From: Paulinella micropora
Lineage: Eukaryota > Cercozoa > Imbricatea > Euglyphida > Paulinellidae
NCBI GenBank assembly: GCA_019918135.1
Contig: WBZZ01004660.1
Span: 38,501 to 102,500 of the forward strand
Length of the DNA stretch: 64,000 nt
Direction of reading: 5' to 3'
Position 1 is the stretch's first letter; each line of letters starts with the position of its first letter. The translations under genes were made by a program, and so were the position numbers. Positions 53,170-63,929 of the stretch are shown here, in pieces. Below the pieces are notes generated by a model. The model was given only the letters and a program-made list of their open reading frames with translations, made no database searches and was not told the origin of the DNA.

Positions 53170-53415
53170 GTTTGTTTAGCATATTTATAATGTTTTTGAA
53201 GCATAAAACCGGTGCGGAAGCTTAGATTTCAGAGTGAGTGACAGTGTTTTACACTAGCCTCACTGTGACACTCAGCATACTTGCCACTCACTTGTAATAG
53301 TTATACATACTCACTGCCTACTTGAAGTATGTATGAAATAATATTAATACTAGCTTTTTCAGCACATTTATAATGTTTTTGAAGCGTAAAACCGGTGCGG
53401 AAGCTTAGAAATTAC
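52740..53415. repeat. Subterminal ~181-bp tandem repeats, left
   Basis: About four units, with gttatacatactcac at 52757, 52937, 53118 and 53300 and aaaccggtgcggaagcttag in each. The left end has more units than the right, so copy number has changed since the ends were equal. Confidence 0.9.
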
Positions 53416-53612
53416 AGTCATGCACTCAGTCATAAGCGTTGGTCAGTGGTGGCAGGAGTTACGAATATTGATATTAATCATTTGACAGGCTAAAGGTCAG
53501 ACATTGAATTATCAATAAAAAGAGAAAACATTTGAAATTCTTTTTATTATATTAAGAAATAATACTAGTAAAAGCAATAATGCTTAGCTTCATTTTCGTG
53601 CCCATGAAAAAA
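53416..53612. other. Transposon interior spacer
   Basis: AT-rich stretch between the left repeats and the stop codon of the minus-strand gene; an AATAAA-like signal on the minus strand is not clear. No ORF. Confidence 0.4.
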
Positions 53613-55586
53613 TCAAGAGTGGTGGCAGTGTCCATGACGACGGTAGCGCTTAGCAGAAGGCGTTGATTTTTTGCTACATTCTGATTCTGAATCAGATGAA
53701 GCGTAACGATCACGATCGACCCGCTTGCTTCTTTTGTGCTTCTTTGCTTTCACAGGAGAAAGAGACACTGAGCGCGACCGTGACTTGCCTGAAACATGGC
53801 TGCTAGATGTAGCGCTGAGCATCATCCTCGCCCCTTTCGCGACAGCTACCAAAACAACCATGTGTTCGTCCCGTTTGGTTGATTGCTAGCTCATGACCTT
53901 TGTATTCGTCCCGTTGAGCGGTGGCTTCTCGAAGACTCGATTGCAGAGTGGTAACTTGAGTCTGCAACGCAGCAATTTTCAGTTTCGAGTCTTCCGTCTT
54001 TGCCTGCTCCTTTTCCAGCAATCCCTTCGTCTCTATCAGCTTCTCCTCGTGCTAGGTCACTTTCTCCTCTGCAGCGGCCAAGGCGTCCTCTGCGCGGGTG
54101 CCGGTCTCAACCGCCTCTTCATTCTGTGCCGCCAAGGCTTCATATTTCTAAACAAAACACAATGTGTAAGTTAAGTGCAAGCAAAACAGGAATGAAGTAC
54201 TTGCTTCAGCGAAGCATGCACAGTATCAAGTCGCTTCTTTGTCTGCAAAGCAAAAAAAAAAGGAAGAAAAAATATTGTATCTGAAGCAAAGAGTTACCCT
54301 TTCGGTGTTGTAGGTTTTTTTCTTCCACTCTGCCACTTGGTCCTGCAAGGAGCTCACATGCTTCTCAAGATCCTGCCGAGCATCTGCTGCAGTTTGAAGA
54401 GCGTCACTGGCATTCTTCAGCTCTCTTTCTGCTCGCAGCTTCGCTGCACGCTCGTCGTCAAAATGCTGCAAGGTGTCTTTTACAATGCGCTGTGCCTCCT
54501 TGTCACCCGCCTCCAGCTTCGTGATTTTATGACGCAAAACTTGGTTTTCTGCTTTCAACTTGACAAGCTCTTGCATGGCATGGCTGTCAGCGGTTGCGGA
54601 AGAGCTCGAACTTGCTACAGGCACGGAGACTTGAGGGGAAGTAGGTGACTTTTGGGTCTCTGTGTGTTCCTCGGAACGCTTCATAACCTTAGCAACAACT
54701 GATACGCAAGCATCCTTACATTCAGAAGACTCCAAAGTCCAAGGACGCACAGCAGCTGGGTCCTGCTCCAACCGGGCTTGAAAGGCTGGCACGACAACGT
54801 TGTGTATCCACCCTGAAACAGACGCAATCACTCTGATGTTCCCATTTTCGGACCGGTACGAAAGTACGAAATGAATATAAGAACGCGCAACGCCATTCAA
54901 AATGGTTACTGTCTTTAGAATACGCAGAACCCTAGCCAGCCATAAAGTAGTATCAGGGTTCTTCAGCACTTCACGATTGCTGGAATTCCGAATGGCAGCA
55001 GTGATGAACCACACAAAAGTGCCTGGCACGATTTTGGAACCGTTCAAGTAGGCCTCCAGCAAAAAAAGCATTCTGTTTCCGTCGGCCTGCCCCTCAATGA
55101 GCTCGCAACCTTGCTCGTTTGCGAAGTTCCAACTGCGTTTAATAGTTCCACCCTCCACCTCGCGCCCAGGACGAAACCTTGCCACGTCTCCGGGGTGTGT
55201 CACGCCGAACTAACCACAAGAATAATGATAGAAAAGTGAGTCTGACTGGGAAACAAAGACAACCTTGACGACGGTTGGACCGGCAAGGTTGTAAGGACCA
55301 GCTTCCAAGGTAAAAAACACAAACGTTCTTGAACAAGGTTGGCGACAATAGAAACAACTTTGGCTATACTTGCTTTGCGAGCATTATCATCCTCATCGCG
55401 ATCGATGGTGATTCGCAAGTCGGCAGGCCAACCCACCCACTGCACGATGAATTCATCACGGACAAGACCAGGCTGAAGGACCTCGTTGGCGATGTTGGCT
55501 ACAACTGCCACGTTGGCGCTCTGTATAGGCCGGGCGAAAATAGCGTTTGGAACGTTTGAAATCGACTCCATCGCAGGGTCTACCAA
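53613..55586 (-). pseudogene. Transposon accessory gene: coiled-coil, Ser/Arg-tailed protein (spliced, nonsense codon)
   Basis: Exon 1 starts MVDPAMESISNVPNAIF (55586). A ~115-bp intron ends ttgtggttag (55210). Exon 2 (55209-54298) has a globular part (HPGDVARFRPGREV, GNRMLFLLEAYLNGSK, GVARSYIHFVLSYRSENG) and a coiled coil (LVKLKAENQVLRHKITKLEA). Intron 54297-54243 has GT and AG ends. A short exon and then the last exon (from 54147) continue the coiled coil (AALQTQVTTLQSSLREA) and end in a Ser/Arg/Lys tail (SGKSRSRSVSLSPVKAKKHK). A TAG at about 54054 (CAG to TAG) and a frame change near 53870 disable it. No family recognised; coiled coil plus SR tail suggests a nuclear DNA- or RNA-associated partner. 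Confidence 0.55.
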
Positions 55587-55589
55587 CGC

Positions 55590-56145
55590 CGGACCTCAAG
55601 ACAAGAAAACAAAAAGTGAATAAGTTTCAATGAAAACAGTTTGCAAGAGCGACCTGATGCCCAAGCATTGGCAGGTTGCACAGGAACACTGTCAGTGGTA
55701 CTAGTAGTATCAGACATACTTGCCTTCTACTCTCGAGTTCTTGTTGTGTTTGCCAACCCCAAGGTTTGGTTCAAAAAGCGTGGGTAAAAAACACAATGGT
55801 TCACTGTGTTGCAACCGAAGTTGCAACCGTTTTTGGGCGCAACCCAAAAACGGTTGCAACTTCGGTTGCAAGGACTAATGCCGAATTTCACTTGACCGTA
55901 AATTGCGTACCAAATTTTCGTTGAGTTTGGCGTCCGGACCATATTTTTTGCACCAACCCTTTTTTGTGACCCATCCGTTTGGGGACATAATGTCTCCCAC
56001 ATACAGTTTGTAGCTGTTTGTCCTTTTGCTTTGTTTTTCTTGAACATATTCTCTTGTTTTATATTGCTTTCGTGTTTGCCGAACGGCAGCAGTTCACTGG
56101 CTTTATTTATTTTTTTCCCCCTTGCTTCCTTCCTGTTAGACTGAC
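55590..56145. other. Divergent intergenic region of the nested transposon
   Basis: Lies between the divergent starts at 55586 and 56146 and presumably holds both promoters. It contains a strong inverted repeat at 55800-55880: gcaaccgaagttgcaaccg and its complement around gggcgcaaccc, able to form a hairpin or cruciform. Confidence 0.5.
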
Positions 56146-57155
56146 ATGTCGAAAAGGCGACTCCATACTGTGGAGGAACGCCGTGCCGACAAAAAAAGGT
56201 TCGAGGACAAGGTAAATTGTATTGTTTTGTTTTCATTCTTGCCACTTTTTGCTTCGGTTTGCAGTAATTTCTTTTGAATTTGTGTTGCATCTTTAGGCAA
56301 GGGCAGCTCTGGGCTTCGTGGAACCAACGGCAGCCGTTGCATCCATATTGCCGTCTTCTGTCCAGCCTTCTTCGGCCCCCTCTCCACACCCCCAGGCCCA
56401 GTCTTCCCAAGCACCACCACGGCATGAGTCCAAATCACATTGTTTTGTTGTGCAGAGCATTCGGGGTGATGTGCAGGAGGGCATACATATATCTTTTGAG
56501 GAGGCAGAAAAAGATAGAGTTAGGTCTCCACATGATCCATCATCCACCATCTCTGTCATTGACACACTCATAGCATCGTTAGGTAGTGAGGCAGGCCAGC
56601 TTTTTGGGGAGGAGGGTAAGGAATCATGCATAAGTGAGCTTGCAAAGTGGGGTTTTGCTGTGGTATGCAGAATAGTAGAGGATATTCAAGGCTTACCTAA
56701 CGTCACCCCTCACACAGTTCCACCTCATGTGCGCGCTTTGCTAGGAGAGGTGCAGCAGTTGTTTGAGTTAGGTAGCATTTCAGAGAAATGGCTTGGTTTG
56801 AAGGAGGGGGGGCGGGTTTTGAATTCATTCATAGGCATGTCTTTTGCAAACACACCTACCGACCATGATCCTATAGCGTTAGAATTAGGAATGGATGCAT
56901 ATGGGATAGAATATCATTTATCGAAATATCATCCTTCTCATGATAAACACATTCGGTCTGGCACGAGTTACGTGGAGCGAGTCACGGTCTCCAAGGTGTA
57001 CGACGAGTACGCCTCTTTTGCAGTCTACTACAAACAAATCTTACCTGTACTTCCTCCTTTCCCTTCTTCTTCTTCTTCTTCTTCTTCTTCTTCTTCTTCT
57101 TCCCCCCCCCCCCGTTCTCTTGCTCTCTCTTTCTCTTCTCAACATACATACATAA

Positions 57156-57189
<34 letters not shown>

Positions 57190-57209
57190 CATTATTATTA
57201 TTATTATTA

Positions 57210-57244
<35 letters not shown>

Positions 57245-57286
57245 GGCGCATGTGCAGATTTGCATCAGCCATTGACAGAGAAGCAC

Positions 57287-57365
<79 letters not shown>

Positions 57366-59220
57366 GTTTTCTTGCAGGCTATTGCTCACGCCATCAGGAG
57401 TGGGGAGGGCTACGATCATCAGCAGAAGCGCAAGCTGAAGAGGTCGCAGGCGCAGTTGGAGATTGCCTTCGAGGCAGGGGATGCGGATGTCTACAAGTGC
57501 AACAACTGCAATCCCCCTACCTACCACGTCAGGAAGGCCAGCTATCAACATGTGTGCAATCGCGGTGCAAGCGTCAAGCTCTCCAGATCCAGCTCCCGTC
57601 CCCCTGTCAGTTTTCACGTGAGTCCCAACATCGAGCAACAACCCAAGCGGCTGCAGAAAAATTTAGCGATTTTGGAGCAGGAAGAGCAAACGAAGGCAGC
57701 GTTGTTCGAGTTTCAACTGCGATGGGGGTCTTTGGTGCAGAGGTTAGCGGCTGAGTCCTTGTCATGCAATCTTCAGTGCTGCCCCCCCCCCCCCCCCGGG
57801 TCAAGAGAAAGCCTTGTACGTGGCTGACTGACCCAACAATTTTTAGCTACAATTTCATGCCATGTTTAATTTTTTTCCCTTAACTTGTTAACAAACATGG
57901 CATGACGTTGCAGCTTCAACTCTTCGTTCGGACTCTAGTTTATTTTTTACATTTGATAATAATAGGGTACCGGCCTGCCGCAACCCAAGTCAGCTGCGGG
58001 CCAGAATGACTATCGCCGATCTCCGTGCTTTTTGGGCGCGCCAAATTGGACAATTCTTACTCCGCCCTCATTCCAAGGTTGCACAATTGATTCACCCACC
58101 CCTTCGTCCCGAGTGGACTCGTTTACATAATCAACATTGGATAGTAGACAGGGCAACCAAGGTTTGGGCACACTGCTTTCAACGCAGAGACTATAAAAAC
58201 CAAACTGCTAGATTAGCGGAACTTCAACAACTCGATGGAGTGAGAGAGCTGAGTGCTGAAGAGAGGAAAGAAAAAGAAAAAGTCGAAAAGATAATTCAAA
58301 ATTCGGATCATCATTTTAAGGCAAAAGAAAACGCGAAATTTTTTGACGATGACTTAGAGATAGTTAAAAATGACACTCAAACGGTTGTCATGGTTGCTGA
58401 TTTTTCACGCATGAGTGTGGGGGGTGGGAAAACAGAAGATATAAACGATCACATAGCTGTTCTTTTGTCTGGTGACGGACTTGGTGGTATAAAAAAAGAA
58501 TACGTTGACACACTACCTCATAAAGATGAAGAAGGAAAGAACGACTACTTCTTTTACCGGCAATGGTTGCATGATATTATGGAACGTGTAATTAAGCCAC
58601 GTGGGTATACTAAAGTAATAAAATGGTCCGATGGTGGCCGGAAACATTACAAACAAAGATATTCGCTGGCAGAGGCTAGTCTTGTTAGGACTAAGCATCC
58701 TTGGCTGGAATACTTTGCTTGGAATTTCTGGGCATCTAATCACGGAAAAAGCCTTTGCGATTCCCATGCGGGAAAAATCGCTCAAATGGTTGCATATTCT
58801 GCATTTCATGACGACTGGATTTGGGAAACTGCCAAAGACTTGGGGAGATTGATTGAATCAAAACTCAGCAACTCCAAGGCATTGTATTTCCAAACTCCAA
58901 TTTGTCAAGATGAGAAATACCGTCATAAAGTGAAAGGTATTCATGATCTGAAGAAATATCACCACTTTGAAACCACAACTACCCCAGGTCTTGTGAAAAT
59001 CAAAACCTTTCGATATCAACCATCATTTGATTTCCGATTCCAGGTTGATCGAAAACTTCTTACCCCACAACAGCTACTGCTTCATACCAGAGGAAGTAGA
59101 TCGTTTGACTGGTGGCCTCCAGAGCTAGGCCTACCTCCAGAAGCTCCTAGAGCATTTCCTCAACAAGCGCCAGCGCGCCGAGGCAGGCCTCGACAAGAAC
59201 GTAGACGAGTGTACAGATAA
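56146..59220 (+). CDS. Putative DDE-type transposase of the nested transposon (four exons)
   Basis: Exon 1 (56146-56211) MSKRRLHTVEERRADKK; intron with gtaaat...tttag; exon 2 (56297-~57045) with SISEKWLGLKEGGRVLN and YGIEYHLSKYH; intron ~57046-57377 holding (TTC)n, (TTA)n and a SINE fragment, ending ttttcttgcag; exon 3 (57378-~57815) with a CxxC motif YKCNNCNPPTYHV...H; exon 4 (57967-59220). Exon 4 carries the likely catalytic core: TVVMVADFSRMS (first Asp), VIKWSDGGRKHYKQRY (second Asp), then FAWNFWASNHGKSLCDSHAG. The SDG...HGK..CD..AG order resembles an unnamed family in animals with SDG, WNF and HGKG-DG-GG motifs. Basic Arg-rich C-terminus. Exon limits are inferred from splice signals. No nonsense codon is seen in exons. 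Confidence 0.6.
57155..57366. repeat. (TTA)n tracts flanking a SINE fragment, intronic
   Basis: Two long TTA runs on either side of 57245-57286, preceded by (TTC)n at 57066-57100 and a C run. Long Ile/Leu/Tyr/Asn frames are repeat artefacts. Confidence 0.95.
57245..57286 (+). mobile_element. 5'-truncated SINE
   Basis: Only the last ~42 bp of the SINE remain (ggcgcatgtgcagatttgc...agaagcac), followed by (TTA)n. 5' truncation with an intact 3' end is the mark of target-primed reverse transcription. Confidence 0.8.
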
Positions 59221-59299
59221 AGTAATAAACTGATTTTAACTTAAAACATTTCAAGTATAATTTGAATTTGAATTTTATTAACATTATTTGAATATATAG

Positions 59300-60068
59300 T
59301 TTTATTAATATATTTCATGTATACTTCAAGTAGGCAGTGAGTATGTATAACGATTACGAGTGAGTGGCAAGTATGCTGAGTGTCACAGTGACTAGTGTAA
59401 AACACTGTCACTCACTCTGAAGTCTAAGCTTCCGCACCGGTTTTATGCTTCAAAAACATTGTAAATATGCTGAACAAACTTGTGTTAATATAATTTCATG
59501 CATACTTCAAGTAGGCAGTGAGTATGTATAACGATTACAAGTGAGTGGCAAGTATGCTGAGTGTCACAGTGACTAGTGTAAAACACAGTCACTCAACTTG
59601 AAGTCTAAGCTTCCGCACCGGTTTTATGCTTCAAAAACATTGTAAATATGCTAAACAAACTCTTATTAATATAGTTCCTTGCATAGTTCAAGTAGTCGGT
59701 GAGTATGTATAACGACTATAAGTGAATGGCTGCCACCAGTAACAAACTTGAAAATTTCTAGTCACATTTGAATTTGAATTTGAATTTGAAGTAATATCAT
59801 TAGAATTTAATAAATTAAATATAATTACGTTGATTTTGATGTAAAACAACATAAAAACTAAGAAAAACCAAGCTCAGGCAAGCCAAAACCACAATTTAGC
59901 CAAAATATAGCTAACGGTCGAAAAACAGTTGTAACGGCTAGAAATTCAAATTTTTTTTAAAAACTTTTTTGTTTAAAATAGTTAAAATACATTAAAATCT
60001 TTCATTTTCATGCTACTCCCATCAATTTTCAAAACCTTTAGACTTAGCTTGCATGTTAGCTTGCATTA
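59300..60068 (-). repeat. Right terminal inverted repeat of the nested transposon
   Basis: Reverse complement of the left end. It includes a little over two ~181-bp subterminal units (59300-59720), then the unique terminal part ending gcttgcatta. Confidence 0.9.
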
Positions 60069-60070
60069 TA

Positions 60071-61912
60071 TCCGGTCTTAAAAAGACTCCACAGATCAAA
60101 GATCAGATGAAGGAGATGGCGTGGAGAGATGGGCTATTGTGGTACAAGGGCCAGCATGGCAAATTTGCATCACAGCCTGACAAATGGACTCTCTGGGTAC
60201 CAAAGAAGTTGAGGCGCTTTATATATGTCGCAGCCCATAACTGCCCCTTACTGGCACATCCGGGTCGACAAAGAACTAATTGGTTCATAGCGAGGCGATT
60301 TTGGTGGAAAGGGATGAAGGAGGAGATAGACAGGGAAGTGGACGCATGCATCCCATGCAAAACCACAAAGACACCGCTGAAGGCGAACTTTGGCCTGATC
60401 GGTACATTCCCGTTACACGCCGGGATGTTTGAATTTTTACACATCGATCATGTGGGACCTTTCCCCGAATCGGCAGAAGGGTACAGATACCTTCTTACCG
60501 CAATAGATCGAGCCACCAATTATGTCTGGGTTGTTCCTGTTAAGGACGCTACAGGCAAGACAACTGCGGAGGCTCTGATCGATAGGATCGTCTCGCAGAT
60601 CGGAGTGCCTAGAAAGATATGTTCTGATCGAGGTTCTGACTTTAATAATGAAGTCATCGACAGACTATCTAAGTACTACGGGATGAAATGGCAATATGTT
60701 ACTGCCTATAACCCGAGAGCGAATGGCAAGATCGAGCGGGTACATAGACCTCTCAAAGCCTCGCTTAAGATGTACTGTATGAAGAAGGAGAATCAGAGAG
60801 CCTGGGTGGAGGCAGCACCTTCATTTGCCTTTGCAATGAACTGTCTACCCTCATCGGCATTAGGAGGAGCCAGGAGCTCAGTCTCGCCATATCAATTGGT
60901 TTACGGCCGAGAGCCTAATATCCCAACCTCGCTTCTGCATCCAAAGGACACTTGGGCAGATGAGGATGAGTTGTTCGGGATGAGGCTAAGAGCGAAGATG
61001 GAGGCGGAGCAAATAGTTGCGGCGCATAGGGAGGCGGAGCGCAGAAAGACTGATGCACGAGGAGTGCGACAAGCGCACTTAGATCAAGTCCGTTTCCGGG
61101 TTGGGGATATTGTACTCCTGTACCATCCTCAAGTACCCAAGGGGGTTAGCTCTAAGCTGTTTACCCACTGGAAAGGACCATACCAGATTATGGAGCAGAT
61201 GGGACCTCTGAACTATAAGATCAGGGGTAGAGGGAAGGTGCAAATTGTGAATGTTCGAAGGCTGATCAAATATGACCCCTTCTTACTCGAGGATGAATCC
61301 GTTGAGGAGGCGTTGAAACGGATGAAGGAGGATTTCAAAGAGGTACCGCCTATCAGTAAGGAGGATACCTTAGAGGAGGAGAATGCCTATCGGGCACCTG
61401 TCTCGGAGAAGGAGGAGACCGAGAAGGAGAGCAAGGAAGACTCAAACCGCAAAAGCGCGGCGGGGACTCAGTCTAAGGCCCCCATAGTCCGCGGCGGTAC
61501 AAAGGAGAAGTTCACGGAGGCGCAGAGGAGGAGAGCGCAAAATGACCTTATCTTCGACCAACCGAGGAAGGTGGCGAGATCGACGCGAGCGACGGATGTC
61601 CATGGAGGAGGAGAAGAGAAGGACACTAACCCAAACGCGGGTAATGTGGACATTCGACATGCGCGATGGAAGGAAGGCGAGGCGATTGCGACCATCAAGT
61701 GGGTCCGAGACGCTTTTTATCTGTTGAGACCGGCAGAATCTCATGTTGCCGATGACACTCTCTCAGATCTTTATCTCATGCGAGCTGTGGCGGTCCCGCA
61801 GACTACACGGGCAGCGCGGACATCGAAGAGATCCTCAGCAGCAAAAACGATACAACCGGTACTCCATTTCTGGAGAAGCATGGACCCTGTTGAGGATCCA
61901 AAAGCTAGATAA
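60071..61912 (+). CDS. pol: Gypsy integrase (severed from pol by the transposon)
   Basis: Zinc-binding HHCC domain: AAHNCPLLAHPGRQRTNWFI...WWKGMKEEIDREVDACIPCK. Catalytic core: EFLHIDHVGPFPESAEGYRY (Asp), VPRKICSDRGSDFNNEV (Asp), TAYNPRANGKIERVHR (Glu), the DD(35)E set. A C-terminal GPY/F-type module: HWKGPYQIMEQMGPLNYKI. A long charged tail follows. The domain has no break of its own. The sequence resumes in the same codon frame across the TA target duplication. An extra coding-like segment in another frame (DTITTRDKDHTAWTIKSLP, about 61950-62090) may be the original C-terminal end after a frameshift. Confidence 0.9.
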   Translation, partial: SGLKKTPQIKDQMKEMAWRDGLLWYKGQHGKFASQPDKWTLWVPKKLRRFIYVAAHNCPLLAHPGRQRTNWFIARRFWWKGMKEEIDREVDACIPCKTTKTPLKANFGLIGTFPLHAGMFEFLHIDHVGPFPESAEGYRYLLTAIDRATNYVWVVPVKDATGKTTAEALIDRIVSQIGVPRKICSDRGSDFNNEVIDRLSKYYGMKWQYVTAYNPRANGKIERVHRPLKASLKMYCMKKENQRAWVEAAPSFAFAMNCLPSSALGGARSSVSPYQLVYGREPNIPTSLLHPKDTWADEDELFGMRLRAKMEAEQIVAAHREAERRKTDARGVRQAHLDQVRFRVGDIVLLYHPQVPKGVSSKLFTHWKGPYQIMEQMGPLNYKIRGRGKVQIVNVRRLIKYDPFLLEDESVEEALKRMKEDFKEVPPISKEDTLEEENAYRAPVSEKEETEKESKEDSNRKSAAGTQSKAPIVRGGTKEKFTEAQRRRAQNDLIFDQPRKVARSTRATDVHGGGEEKDTNPNAGNVDIRHARWKEGEAIATIKWVRDAFYLLRPAESHVADDTLSDLYLMRAVAVPQTTRAARTSKRSSAAKTIQPVLHFWRSMDPVEDPKAR

Positions 61913-62161
61913 TACTTACCTGTATACAAGACGCGAAAGATCTCGAGACTTGGGATGATACTATTACCACTCGAGACAAAGACCACACTGCGTGGACTAT
62001 TAAGTCACTGCCTAGGGGAGTGCTTGACATTCCTTTTGACTTATCATTGGGCGCCATCCCTAACAAAATATGGGATTCTGGAGGAGTCAAAGTTTGATTT
62101 GACTTTTGTTGGCGGCCCGCCACCTGGCAAAGGGGTTCGCGCAAGGCGACGAAGGCAGTAA

Positions 62162-62966
62162 GTGATATTTTTTTTCTTTTATCACGCGTCTGACATTGAA
62201 AGCTGCATGTGGATTAATCTCATAGTGCCCATGTCAGATCATGTCTTATTAAAATATTTTTATACCATTGTTGTTACTTGGCATTTTTATCGCAACATAT
62301 GAGTGCGAAAGTCAATCGGCAAATTGATACGACACCGTAGAAGGGGATCGCTTGTGAGTTTAGCGATGGTGTTCCTGGTACGACCCTGCTTCAAGTATCC
62401 AGGGTGATGTTCTCAATAAATGTTCTCATAGTAGACATATTAAATATTTTTTTCTTTGGATATAATTAATATCGTCATACCAGCACGGTCCGTCTCTACT
62501 TGTGTCGGTTTATCGCATGGTCGGGTTCACTCACACCTGCTTTGGATATAGTTATTAGGACTGGCCCCCTAGTACTATATTAAGGTAACTGATTGAGAAC
62601 AAGGGTATGTTATTCAAAGACAATGTATTTACTGATCGGAAGTGTTTTTAGAGAAGGAGAAAAAATTATAATGTTGCTTTTATTTTAATATTAATTCTAT
62701 TTGTTCTCGACATACTGCCTCAGGAATAAGTTACGGGGGGGACAACGAGTGTGGAAGGAGGAGTTTTTTATTTATTTATAAAAAATGATGCTAGAGATTT
62801 ACAGTTGACGCGTGTCTGGTGTATGCGTTTTATTTATCCACTGCACCGTCTATCAGTGTGTTAATGCACTTAGTTGCAACACCCCGTAGCATTTGTGCAG
62901 AAAAGAAATCAGCAGCTATATGACGAAAATATTGCATATTTCCTTCATAAAAACGGGAAGGGGTAC
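62162..62966. other. Gypsy 3' non-coding region with polypurine tract
   Basis: About 800 bp without a gene. It ends in the purine run GGGAAGGGG (62955-62963), placed just before the 3' LTR as a polypurine tract should be. Confidence 0.6.
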
Positions 62967-63214
62967 TGTAAGCATCACCCCCCGGATAGCTTATAAAAAG
63001 TACAGTTTTTCGGGTGTCAGGTGCACATAGTTTTTTCCCATTATTTCAATATCGTTTGGTCGGATTTGACCTAATGCTATTTTAACAGTTGTATGTGGCC
63101 GCTTTCTTTTTCGGCTTCACTGAGCTAATATAACGAGACATCATTCTCCTTTGGATGATTTGTGTCTGGTTGTATTACAGACTTTTTATCGAGCTATCTT
63201 CAGGGATTGTAACA
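62967..63214 (+). repeat. 3' LTR
   Basis: 248 bp, TGTAAGC to TAACA, aligned with the 5' LTR at 45638. GGGG follows. Confidence 0.9.
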
Positions 63215-63329
63215 GGGGCAGAAAAAAATAGTATTATCATTATATTGAAATGAGTCCGCAATGACAGTTATGTTCGCGGTAATGACAGAAATGACACCAA
63301 TCATCACTGTCTCGTCTTTTATTAATATT

Positions 63330-63926
63330 TTGTATCATTCTTTCCCATTCTTCTTTTTTCTTCTTTTCTTCTTTTTGATTTTCAAGAAATTTATTATGTT
63401 TTTTATTTCAAGTGTATTTTCTTTCCTGAAATATCAACATCAGAACCACAATCACATTTGTATCGTCGTTTGTTTTCTGTCATCGTGTGCATCTTGTTCG
63501 TTCCCCTGTGTATCCTTATATATTACCCCTTCGTTTTGTTTAGAAGAAATTTTTCTGTGTGCCTGTTTGATTTCATATGTCGTGCTTTGCTACTCCTATT
63601 TATTTCAACTCCGCATTCACACTTAAATGTTTTCTTCTTCCAATTCATTTTCTTTTCTTTTTTGATTTCTTTTGTTTCCTTATCATAATTGACTTTCCAT
63701 TCATCATATTTTTGTTTTACTTTTTTATCGTGGTATTTCTTTGCTTCTTCCATTGCTTGTTCTTGTGTTCTTCGTTTTCCAATACTAAAACTCTTAAACA
63801 TCGTTTTACCTCCTTCTCTCCATTGAATTTTTACCATCTGTTTCTTTTCATTATTCTTTATCGTAATACATCCTTTTGAAATAGTAAATCTGTGACTTGT
63901 ATTTTTTCAGTGTAGTCGTTTGTCAT
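63330..63926 (-). pseudogene. PLV terminal ORF with CxCG...H...H zinc motifs, right copy (frameshifted)
   Basis: Starts at ATG 63926 (MTNDYTEKIQ). The frame shifts near 63870-63840, then ISKGCITIKNNEKKQMVKIQ, WREGGKTMFKSFSIGKRR, QEQAMEEAKK and the first motif FKCECGVEINRSSKARHMKS..H (about 63590-63670). After a stop a second motif, YKCDCGSDVDISGKKIHLK...H, occurs at about 63425-63470, followed by a Lys/Glu-rich helix. It matches the left terminal ORF at 26608, in inverted orientation, and keeps the second motif that the left copy lacks. Function unknown. Confidence 0.6.
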
Positions 63927-63929
63927 CCT

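Larger units (their letters stand above)
52401..60068. mobile_element. DNA transposon of 7.67 kb with ~770-bp inverted ends, inside gypsy pol
   Basis: Both ends start taatgcaagctaacatgcaa. Flanking TA on each side (52399-52400, 60069-60070) is the only direct duplication, and the restored target is palindromic (GACCGGATATCCGGTC). The inverted ends share a terminal ~330-bp unique part and then ~181-bp subterminal repeats. Two spliced genes read outward-to-centre: a minus-strand coiled-coil gene and a plus-strand gene with a DDE-like domain. The superfamily is not assigned: TA duplication occurs in Tc1/mariner, but gene content and end length do not fit it. Confidence 0.88.
45638..63214 (+). 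mobile_element. Ty3/gypsy LTR retrotransposon, interrupted by a DNA transposon
   Basis: LTRs of 249 and 248 bp, both starting TGTA and ending TAACA, are flanked by GGGG on each side (45634-45637 and 63215-63218), a 4-bp target duplication. Domain order gag, protease, reverse transcriptase, RNase H, integrase defines Ty3/gypsy. Without the 7.67-kb insertion at 52401-60068 it is about 9.9 kb. Several nonsense codons and frameshifts make it inactive. Its target lies between the polymerase fragment and the right terminal ORF of the PLV. Confidence 0.92.

Noticed and set aside
52740-53415. CRISPR array
   Set aside because: Units of ~181 bp repeat end to end without short unique spacers and are mirrored at the other transposon end.
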